Below the pieces are notes generated by a model that saw only the letters and a program-made list of their open reading frames with translations, searched no databases and was not told where the DNA came from. From contig NZ_JADQDP010000001.1 in the NCBI RefSeq assembly GCF_015694735.1, positions 434,001-498,000 of the forward strand: DNA of 64,000 nucleotides. Reading direction: 5' to 3'. The position numbers were made by a program, and so were the translations under genes. The first letter of the stretch is position 1, and every line of letters starts with the position of its first letter. The stretch is from Hymenobacter properus (GTDB lineage: Bacteria > Bacteroidota > Bacteroidia > Cytophagales > Hymenobacteraceae). Shown piece after piece: positions 32,775 to 39,786 of the stretch.

Positions 32775-33965
32775 ATGATTCCGGAACCCCGCCACATATT
32801 CAACTCCGCCTTCTCCCCCGCTCGCTATCAGGAAATGCTGGCCGACATTGAGCAGCAGCTGCCCGGCCAGCTGGATTTCCGGGTTGCCGAAACTCCGGTT
32901 TTCGTCCCCGCCGGCCTGCGTGACAAATTAATTACCGCCGGTGAAACCATAATTAAGGTTATTGAGCAGCCTAATTTTAAGGAATTAACAGAGCCCTCAA
33001 TTCCAGCGCATCAGCGCGTGCCCAACGAAGACGCGCGTCCCGAATTCCTGACTTTCGATTTCGCTGTATGCCGCAATGCCAACGGAGAGCTGGAACCCCA
33101 GCTGATTGAGATGCAAGGCTTTCCGTCGCTCTATGCATTTCAGTCCTGGCTGCCGGGTGTGTTCGCGCGCCACTTTCCCATTCCGGATTCGGTGACGCCC
33201 TTTATCGAAGTTCCTGATTTTGATGCCTATCAGAAGCGGATGCGCGAATTTATTTTGGCCGACCAGCCTGCCGAAAATGTCATTCTGTTGGAGCTGTTTC
33301 CGGAAAAGCAGAAGACGCGCATCGACTTTGCGTTGAGCAAAAAATTCTGGGGAATTGATGCCGTGTGCATCACCAAAATTCGCAAGCGGGGACGGAAACT
33401 ATTCTATGAAAAAAACGGCCGCGAAATCGAAATCAAGCGAATTTATAACCGCATTATCTTCGATGAGCTGGCACGCTACCCGGAGCTAAAAACCGAGTTC
33501 AACTTAACCGATGACGTTGATGTTAAATGGGTTGGGCACCCAAACTGGTTTTTCCGCATCAGCAAATTCACCCTTCCCTTTCTGCATGGTCCATTTGTGC
33601 CGCCCAGCTATTTTCTGCACGAGCTTGAAGAATATCCGGCCGATTTAGAAAATTATGTTTTAAAGCCGCTATTCTCCTTTGCAGGGGCCGGCGTGCGGCT
33701 TCACGTCACGGCGCCGGAATTGGATGCGCTGGCCGATAAGCAGAATTATTTATTGCAACGCAAAGTTGATTATGAGCCCGTGGTGCAATCGCCCGATGGC
33801 TTGGTGAAATGCGAGATTCGCCTGCTCTACATCTGGCCTGAGGGTGAAACGCGCCCGCAATTGCTGACTGGCCTGAGCCGCCTAAGCCGCGGCGAAATGA
33901 TTGGGGTTGATTTCAACAAAGACAAAGATTGGGTGGGCGGCACTACGCCGCTGTTCGAACGGTAG
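32775..33965 (+). CDS. ATP-grasp-like protein, last gene of amidoligase cluster
   Basis: 396 residues. C-terminal half resembles ATP-grasp: ENYVLKPLFSFAGAGVRLHV (Lys and Gly loop) and GLVKCEIRLLYIWPEG with acidic metal residues. The N-terminal half contains FDFAVCRNANGELEPQLIEM and QGFPSLYAFQ, typical of the family's acidic loop. Not a close match to any characterised ligase that I recognise. Noticeably more AT-rich than the other cluster genes, perhaps a later addition. Probably performs a second amide-forming step. Confidence 0.78.
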   Translation: MIPEPRHIFNSAFSPARYQEMLADIEQQLPGQLDFRVAETPVFVPAGLRDKLITAGETIIKVIEQPNFKELTEPSIPAHQRVPNEDARPEFLTFDFAVCRNANGELEPQLIEMQGFPSLYAFQSWLPGVFARHFPIPDSVTPFIEVPDFDAYQKRMREFILADQPAENVILLELFPEKQKTRIDFALSKKFWGIDAVCITKIRKRGRKLFYEKNGREIEIKRIYNRIIFDELARYPELKTEFNLTDDVDVKWVGHPNWFFRISKFTLPFLHGPFVPPSYFLHELEEYPADLENYVLKPLFSFAGAGVRLHVTAPELDALADKQNYLLQRKVDYEPVVQSPDGLVKCEIRLLYIWPEGETRPQLLTGLSRLSRGEMIGVDFNKDKDWVGGTTPLFER

Positions 33966-34051
33966 TGGGGCTGGGCACGGTGTTTGAAAGCTGTTTAACA
34001 ACGCCCGGGGAGGCTTGCGCGTAAAGTCAGCCTCACTCATTGCTTCACACC

Positions 34052-34576
34052 ATGTCCTCTCTCGCCGAAAAAGGCCTCAAACTCTCCAGAAACGCGTTGT
34101 TCAACGTTTTTATTGGACGCGCAACCAAGCTTCTGGGCCGCCCCTTCAAGGTAGTTACCGTTCTCAACGAAGTAGCCGATAAGCTTGCCGTTAAGGATAG
34201 CAAAGACAATAAGTTTCGGCAGCTTTTTGATGTGGCGCTTACGCTGGTGCGACTGGTGCGCAGCTACATCAGCGGCGATTACCGCGACATTTCCACAAGC
34301 ACCATTATTTCGGGCCTGGCCGTGCTGCTTTACGTCCTTTCACCCATCGACCTGGTTCCCGATTTTATTCCGGTAGTGGGTTTTCTTGATGACTTGAGTT
34401 TGGTCAGTTGGTTTGTCGTCAAGTTCCAGACAGAAATCACCAAATTTCGCGACTGGGAACAGCATGGCCGCAGCCTCACACCGGCTGGGGCGGCTACATC
34501 CAGCCCCGACAATGTCGCCCGCCCCGCCGAGGGCGATGTGGCACTGCCCAGCGTGGCTGAATTGGGCCACTCGTAA
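34052..34576 (+). CDS. DUF1232 (YkvA-like) membrane protein
   Basis: 174 residues. The DUF1232 block is STIISGLAVLLYVLSPIDLV followed by PDFIPVVGFLDDLSLV, one long hydrophobic hairpin. A helical N-terminus and a low-complexity Pro/Ala C-terminus flank it. Function of the family is unknown; membrane-associated. ATG at 34052 is preferred over the upstream TTG. Confidence 0.85.
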   Translation: MSSLAEKGLKLSRNALFNVFIGRATKLLGRPFKVVTVLNEVADKLAVKDSKDNKFRQLFDVALTLVRLVRSYISGDYRDISTSTIISGLAVLLYVLSPIDLVPDFIPVVGFLDDLSLVSWFVVKFQTEITKFRDWEQHGRSLTPAGAATSSPDNVARPAEGDVALPSVAELGHS

Positions 34577-34594
34577 TTATTTTTCCCGTTTTCT

Positions 34595-34894
34595 ATGCCC
34601 ACGTTTGTCGTTTCCATTCGCTTACCGGAAACTTTTGATGAGGAATTTATTTCACTGATACCGGAGCACCGTGCCTTCATCAATCAATTGCTCAACGAGA
34701 AAGTAGTGGAGGTATACGCCATCAGCAGCGACCGCAGCCGCGGCTGGGTGACGATAAACGGGGACGATGCTGCCGCCGTGCAGGCCGTGGTGGAACAGTT
34801 TCCGCTTTACCCGCATTTGCAGGGCGTGGAAATTGACGAGTTATTTATTTTTGACAGCACCGCGTCACGTTTTCCGCACATCAGTTTAAATTAA
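34595..34894 (+). CDS. Muconolactone-isomerase/YCII-like small protein
   Basis: 99 residues with a ferredoxin-like pattern: FVVSIRLPETFDEEFISLIP, then INQLLNEKVVEVYAISSDRS, then a strand-rich GWVTINGDD and LYPHLQGVEIDELFIF. This is the dimeric alpha/beta barrel layout shared by YCII and muconolactone-isomerase-like proteins. No reaction can be named. 18 bp after the DUF1232 gene, so probably co-transcribed. Confidence 0.7.
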   Translation: MPTFVVSIRLPETFDEEFISLIPEHRAFINQLLNEKVVEVYAISSDRSRGWVTINGDDAAAVQAVVEQFPLYPHLQGVEIDELFIFDSTASRFPHISLN

Positions 34895-34927
34895 TTTTCT
34901 GCATCTATTCGCTCTGGTTGTTTTAAC

Positions 34928-35797
34928 ATGATGGGTAACCCACAATCTATTCGGCGTCTTTTCGGCGCATTGGCTGGCGGCGCAGGTTTGTTTTTCGTTT
35001 TGAGCGCGGCAACTCCTCCTCCCGCCATTACGACCGAGCAACTCACGTCACGAATGAGTACCGCCATTGAGGGCTTGAAGACCTTACGTTGCGTGGTGAA
35101 AGCCCAGGAACGCATCGGCGGCAATATCAACCAGGCCCGTAGCGTCATGAAGCTGACCTACAAGCCACTGCGCATTTACATTAAAAACCAGAAAGGTGTG
35201 GAAGTGCTCTGGCTGCAGGGCCAAAACGGCGGCGATGCCTGGGTGTACCCGGCCAGTTTCCCCTACGTAACCCTCAGCCTCGACCCAAACGGCAAGCTCA
35301 TGCGCGCCAACCAGCACCACACGGCGCTGCAGGCTGGTTTCGGCACTATTTCGGATTTGTTGCGTACCACCGGCCTGCGGCAGGACAATTCTTACAGCAA
35401 GTCGTTTCGCTACGTTGGCGACACCACGCTGCAAGGCCGCACCAACTACGTGCTGCGTTCCGACTTCCCGCAGTTTCGCTACGTGAGCTACAAGGCCGGC
35501 AAAAACGAAACCATCGAGTCGGTAGCCGAGCGGTTTGGCTGCGGCGAATACCGCGTTATTACACGCAACGACCTCACTATCGGCGAGAAGATTCCCGAAG
35601 GCAAAGTGTTGCAAGTGCCCAATGCCTACGGCCGCCGCACTATTCTTTGCGTCGACCCAAAAACCTATCTGCCCACCGTGGTGCAGGTGAACGATGACAA
35701 GGGGCTGTTTGAAAAATTCGAATTCCTCGACGTAGTTCCCAACCAGAATATCCCGCTTGAGGAATTCTCGAAAGATTATAAGGACTACAAACTATAG
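34928..35797 (+). CDS. DUF1571 outer-membrane lipoprotein-carrier-like protein with LysM-like insert
   Basis: 289 residues. N-terminal signal (GALAGGAGLFFVLSAATPPP). DUF1571 core follows: STAIEGLKTLRCVVKAQERIGG, KGVEVLWLQGQNGGDAWVYP, and the C-terminal LPTVVQVNDDKGLFEKFEF. A LysM-like segment (KNETIESVAERFGCGEYRVI to KVLQVPNAYG, about 197-240) is placed inside the domain, which could bind peptidoglycan. Exported, probably periplasmic. Its stop is 12 bp before a family A repeat. Confidence 0.8.
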   Translation: MMGNPQSIRRLFGALAGGAGLFFVLSAATPPPAITTEQLTSRMSTAIEGLKTLRCVVKAQERIGGNINQARSVMKLTYKPLRIYIKNQKGVEVLWLQGQNGGDAWVYPASFPYVTLSLDPNGKLMRANQHHTALQAGFGTISDLLRTTGLRQDNSYSKSFRYVGDTTLQGRTNYVLRSDFPQFRYVSYKAGKNETIESVAERFGCGEYRVITRNDLTIGEKIPEGKVLQVPNAYGRRTILCVDPKTYLPTVVQVNDDKGLFEKFEFLDVVPNQNIPLEEFSKDYKDYKL

Positions 35798-35809
35798 TTT
35801 TTATCTCTC

Positions 35810-35893
35810 GTCATCCTGAGCGCAGCGAAGGACCTTATCACGTTTGAATTTTACTCCTAACGTGATAAGGTCCTTCGCTGCGCTCAGGATGAC
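35810..35893. repeat. Family A palindromic repeat, copy 2 (extended palindrome)
   Basis: Core arms GTCATCCTGAGCGCAGCGAA GGACCTTATCACG pair perfectly with the opposite arm around an 18-bp loop. The flanks TTTTTATCTCTC and GAGAGATAAAAA are also inverted copies, so the stem is about 45 bp (35797-35906) and likely ends transcription from both sides. Confidence 0.93.
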
Positions 35894-35905
35894 GAGAGAT
35901 AAAAA

Positions 35906-36778
35906 TTACCTTCTCATCGTCTTTTCAATCTGGTCCCACATTTCGGGCGTCAGCATTTCCAGCTTGTTGAATTCACCAGCGCCGTTCAGCCATTCGCCGC
36001 CGTCGATGGTCACAACCTCGCCGTTCACATAAGCCGAGAAGTCCGATACCAGATAAGCGGCCAAGTTAGCCAGTTCCTGGTACTGGCCCACGCGCTTAAG
36101 GGGCACGCTGGCTGCCGGGTCAAGCTTGCTGGCCAGGGGCTCGGGAAACAGGCGGCTCCAGGCGCCTTCGGTCGGGAATGGGCCTGGCGCAATGGCGTTG
36201 GAACGGATGCCATACTTGGCCCACTCCACGGCCAGGGAGCGTGTCATGGCGAGCACGCCGGCCTTCGCAGTAGCCGAGGGCACCACAAAAGCCGAGCCTA
36301 CAGAGGCGTAGGTGGTGACAATGTTCAGAATGGTACCGGGCTTTTTGTCGGCAATCCAGCGCTTGCCCACGGCCAGCGTGCAATTGTAAGAGCCGCGTAG
36401 CACGATGTCGACAATCACATCGAAGGCCTTGTGGCTCAGGCGCTCGGTGGGGCTAATGAAGTTACCAGCTGCGTTATTCAGCAGCACGTCGACGCCGCCA
36501 AACTCTTGGATGGTGCGCTCCAGCATGGCTTCCACTTCGTCGTATTTGCGCACGTCGCAAGCCACGGCCAGCACCCGGCCGCCGGTTTGCTGGCGCAGTT
36601 CCTCGGCAGTTTTTTCCAGCACGTCCAGCTTGCGGCTGCTGATGGTGACATTGGCGCCGAGCCGCAGGAAATAAGTCGTCATGGCCCGGCCCAGGCCGGT
36701 GCCGCCGCCGGTCACAATGATGGTTTTGCCAGCCAGCGCGTTGTCGCGCAGCATGGGCTGCGTGTAGGGAGTATTCAT
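35906..36778 (-). CDS. 2,4-dienoyl-CoA reductase, DECR1-type SDR
   Basis: 290 residues from the ATG at 36778. SDR Rossmann motif TGGGTGLG and NNAAGN. Instead of YxxxK it has FVVPSATAKAGVLAM, the arrangement of mitochondrial-type 2,4-dienoyl-CoA reductases, with matching EWAKYGIRSNAIAPGPFPT and C-terminal ISGEFN-like NGAGEFNKL. Reduces 2,4-dienoyl-CoA with NADPH during oxidation of unsaturated fatty acids. Family A repeat lies at its 3' end. Confidence 0.87.
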   Translation of the reverse strand: MNTPYTQPMLRDNALAGKTIIVTGGGTGLGRAMTTYFLRLGANVTISSRKLDVLEKTAEELRQQTGGRVLAVACDVRKYDEVEAMLERTIQEFGGVDVLLNNAAGNFISPTERLSHKAFDVIVDIVLRGSYNCTLAVGKRWIADKKPGTILNIVTTYASVGSAFVVPSATAKAGVLAMTRSLAVEWAKYGIRSNAIAPGPFPTEGAWSRLFPEPLASKLDPAASVPLKRVGQYQELANLAAYLVSDFSAYVNGEVVTIDGGEWLNGAGEFNKLEMLTPEMWDQIEKTMRR

Positions 36779-36952
36779 GCGGGAGCAGAATGAGGGTGGG
36801 AAGTGCGGCACAGTCCGCCGCCCGAAGGTACTAGAAGCCGGCTAGCCAGCCACAACAGTAGGCCCTGGCGCATTATTTTGGTTGCCGAATATAGTATTCC
36901 CTCTTTTCTTCGCACCTTCGTGCCATTAAGGCTATTTATTTGTTGGGCTGAC

Positions 36953-37831
36953 ATGACAAGTTCCATTTCCGGGGACTCCGCGAGCACGACATCGGGAGCG
37001 GAACTCCCCACCGTTTTAGTTTTGGGCTGCGGCTGGCTGGGGCTGGCCTTGGCGCGCTCCCTGGCCGCCGACGGCCACGTGGTGCTGGGCACCACCACCA
37101 CGCCCGAAACCATGGCCACGCTGGAAGCGGCGGGCATTCAGCCGCACTTGCTTCGGCTGGGCCACGAGTTTGACGCTGCTTCGGAGGCCCTGCTCATGCG
37201 CTTGCTCAAAGCGGCCGATGTGCTGGTGCTCAACGTGCCGCCCCGGGCCGCGGCGGCGGGTGCCTACCCTGCCTTGTTGCGTCCCGTGCACCGGGCGGTG
37301 GCCACGGCGGGCACGCCCCACGTGCTTTTTGTGAGTTCCACCAGCGTGTACCCCAACGAGTCGCGCGTGATGCGCGAGGCCGATGCCATCAGCACCCGCG
37401 ACGCGGCTTCCGATGTGCTGCGCGCCGAGGGCCACTTCGTGCCACGCTACGGCCAGTGGAAAAGCACCGTGGTGCGCCTGGGCGGCCTCATGGGCCCCGA
37501 CCGCGCCCCCGGCCGCTTCCTGGCCGGCCGCCAAGACCTGGGCCAGGGCAACGCGCCCGTCAACCTGGTGCACCTCACCGATGTAGTAGGCGTGCTTTCG
37601 GCCATCATCCGGCATAAGGTCTGGGGGCATACTTTCAACGTTTGTGCCGACCAGCACCCGTTGCGGCGCGATTTTTACCCGGCGGCGGCCCAGTACCTTA
37701 AATTGGAGCCACCCACGTTCAAAGACGAGGATGGCTGCACCGGCAAAACCATTGACAGTAGTTTGGTGCGCTCGCTCCTGCCCTACCAGTTTCAGCACGA
37801 CGACGTGCTGGGAGCGTTGGCGCACTGCTAG
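36953..37831 (+). CDS. NAD-dependent epimerase/dehydratase-like protein (YeeZ-type)
   Basis: 292 residues from the ATG at 36953. Rossmann start VLVLGCGWLGLALARSLAAD (about 21-40), VLNVPPRAAA, FVSSTSVYPN and a tail with VHLTDVVGVLSAII are typical of the YeeZ-like extended SDR group. These bind NAD(P) but their reaction is mostly unknown. 28 bp before the flavoprotein gene on the same strand. Confidence 0.82.
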   Translation: MTSSISGDSASTTSGAELPTVLVLGCGWLGLALARSLAADGHVVLGTTTTPETMATLEAAGIQPHLLRLGHEFDAASEALLMRLLKAADVLVLNVPPRAAAAGAYPALLRPVHRAVATAGTPHVLFVSSTSVYPNESRVMREADAISTRDAASDVLRAEGHFVPRYGQWKSTVVRLGGLMGPDRAPGRFLAGRQDLGQGNAPVNLVHLTDVVGVLSAIIRHKVWGHTFNVCADQHPLRRDFYPAAAQYLKLEPPTFKDEDGCTGKTIDSSLVRSLLPYQFQHDDVLGALAHC

Positions 37832-37846
37832 GCGTCTCGTCGGCTG

Positions 37847-37854
37847 TACCTTTG
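37847..37854 (+). promoter_or_regulatory. -7 element TACCTTTG four bases before a GTG start
   Basis: Exact TAnnTTTG. The GTG start at 37859 lies where transcription would begin, implying a leaderless message for the flavoprotein gene. Confidence 0.55.
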
Positions 37855-37858
37855 CGGG

Positions 37859-39133
37859 GTGAATATTGACGCCTCTCGTCCTCTTGTTGCCGTACTGGGC
37901 GGCGGCGCGGCTGGCTTCTTCGGGGCCATTGCCTGCGCCGAGGCTAACCCCGGTTTGCAGGTGCTTTTGCTGGAAAAAACGGGCAAGCTGCTCAGCAAAG
38001 TGCGAATCTCGGGCGGCGGTCGCTGCAACGTGACCCACGCCTGCGACACCGCTGCCCAACTCGTGGCGCACTACCCTCGCGGCAGCAAGCAACTGAAAGC
38101 AGCCTTCCAGCAATTTGGCGTGGCCGATACCATTGCCTGGTTTGCCCGGCGCGGCGTGACGCTCAAAACCGAGGCCGACGGCCGCATGTTTCCCACCACC
38201 GACAGCAGCGAAACCATTGCCCACGCCCTGGAAGAAGCTGCCCGCCAAGCCGGCGTGCGCATTGTCACCAATGTAGGTGTCGACGAGATACAACCGCTGC
38301 CGGAAGGCGGCTTCGCCCTGAAAATTACGGGCAGTGGGGCTGCAAAAATTGGGGAAACACTGCTGGTAAACCGCTTGCTCATCGCCACCGGCGGCAACCC
38401 CAAGAGTGCCAACTACGATTGGCTGCGCGCCCTGGGCCACACAATTGCCGAGCCAGTGCCGTCGCTTTTCACTTTTAACGTACCTAACTCTCCCCTGAGC
38501 GAGCTAATGGGCGTAAGCGTGCCCCAGGCCCGGGTGGTGCTGGCCGGCGAAAAGCTCCAATACGAGGGGCCGCTGCTGGTTACGCACTGGGGCGTGAGCG
38601 GCCCGGCCGTGCTCAAGCTGTCGGCCTGGGGCGCCCGGCGCCTGAGCGAGCTGGGCTACGTCGGCACTGCGCTTATTAACTGGATTCCCGCGTTCACCGA
38701 AGAAACCCTGCGGCCCTGGCTGCAGCAGTTTCGGCAGGAAAACGGCAAGAAAACCGTGGCCTCCAACCCCCAATTCGGCCTGCCGCAACGCCTCTGGCGC
38801 AACCTGACCGAGCAGGCTGGCATCGGCCCGGAGCTACGTTGGAGCGACGTGCCGGCCAAAACCCAAAACCGCCTGCTGGAATTGCTGCTTCGCTCACCGC
38901 TCGCGGTGCGGGGCAAAACCACTTATAAAGAAGAGTTCGTGACTTGCGGGGGCGTTTCGCTCGATGAAATCGACCTTAAAACCATGCAGAGCCGCCGCGT
39001 GCCGGGGCTTTATTTTGCCGGCGAGGTGCTGGACATTGATGGCATTACCGGCGGCTTCAACTTCCAGGCAGCCTGGACTACGGGTTTCCTGGCCGGCCGC
39101 GCCATGGCTCAACCGCCCACAGTAGCCGTGTAA
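37859..39133 (+). CDS. NAD(P)/FAD-dependent oxidoreductase, HI0933/BaiN-like flavoprotein
   Basis: 424 residues from a GTG. FAD-binding GGGAAGFFGAI (about 12-22), the family motif ISGGGRCNVTH, and the C-terminal VTCGGVSLDEIDLKTMQSRR with GLYFAGEVLDIDGITGGFNFQ. Such proteins are found across bacteria; biological reductive targets include bile acids or other enones, but the substrate here is unknown. The -7 box directly before the GTG suggests leaderless translation. Confidence 0.9.
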   Translation: MNIDASRPLVAVLGGGAAGFFGAIACAEANPGLQVLLLEKTGKLLSKVRISGGGRCNVTHACDTAAQLVAHYPRGSKQLKAAFQQFGVADTIAWFARRGVTLKTEADGRMFPTTDSSETIAHALEEAARQAGVRIVTNVGVDEIQPLPEGGFALKITGSGAAKIGETLLVNRLLIATGGNPKSANYDWLRALGHTIAEPVPSLFTFNVPNSPLSELMGVSVPQARVVLAGEKLQYEGPLLVTHWGVSGPAVLKLSAWGARRLSELGYVGTALINWIPAFTEETLRPWLQQFRQENGKKTVASNPQFGLPQRLWRNLTEQAGIGPELRWSDVPAKTQNRLLELLLRSPLAVRGKTTYKEEFVTCGGVSLDEIDLKTMQSRRVPGLYFAGEVLDIDGITGGFNFQAAWTTGFLAGRAMAQPPTVAV

Positions 39134-39195
39134 CCTTCCACGCGGACAGGGAGTAAAGGAAGGCACAAACTTTCACCTTAAATTTTCCCTTTCCA

Positions 39196-39654
39196 ATGGA
39201 AGCCAAAGCCACGCAAGCCCTGCTCAACGAACTGGTAGAAACCCTCAAAGACGGCCAGAAAGGCTACGCCGAGGCCATGACCGACGTGCAGGATGCCGAC
39301 CTGAAAGACACGTTCAAACACTTCGCCGCTCAGCGTTCGAGCTACCTCACTGAGCTGGAAGACCAGATGTTCAAGCTCGACCTCAAGCCCGACACCAACG
39401 AAGGCGCACAAGGCTCCATCACCGGTGCCATCCACCGCACCTGGATTGACCTGAAATCGGCTGTGACCGGCAAAGACCGCCACAGCATCCTCGCCGAGTG
39501 TGAGCGCGGCGAAGACTACGCCAAGAAAGCCTACCAAACCGCACTGAAAGCTGAGGGCCTGCCTTCCGCGTTGAAATCGGTAATCGAGAAGCAATACCAA
39601 GGTGTGGTAGAAGGCCACGACAAAATCAAAGCCCTGCGCGATTCGTCGAAATAG
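39196..39654 (+). CDS. PA2169-family four-helix-bundle protein (DUF2383)
   Basis: 152 residues, all helix: ATQALLNELVETLKDGQKGY, KDTFKHFAAQRSSYLTELED and CERGEDYAKKAYQTAL carry the ferritin-like positions of DUF2383. Function uncertain; family members are often stress-induced. Monocistronic with its own terminator. Confidence 0.88.
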   Translation: MEAKATQALLNELVETLKDGQKGYAEAMTDVQDADLKDTFKHFAAQRSSYLTELEDQMFKLDLKPDTNEGAQGSITGAIHRTWIDLKSAVTGKDRHSILAECERGEDYAKKAYQTALKAEGLPSALKSVIEKQYQGVVEGHDKIKALRDSSK

Positions 39655-39684
39655 TTTCTAGCGCCTACCTTGCTATAACCCAAC

Positions 39685-39713
39685 AAAAAAGCCGCTCAAT
39701 GAGCGGCTTTTTT
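39685..39713. terminator. Bidirectional intrinsic terminator
   Basis: AAAAAAGCCGCTCA, loop AT, TGAGCGGCTTTTTT; lies between convergent genes. Confidence 0.92.
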
Positions 39714-39786
39714 GCCTTCTAACCTTCTTCTTTTATAAACACACTAAATCGTCACTACTGGTTAACCCAGATAATTTGCCTTAATA

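Noticed and set aside
37016..38440. 474-codon open frame spanning two plus-strand genes
   Set aside because: Crosses both the epimerase-like and flavoprotein genes and their leaderless junction; antisense artefact.
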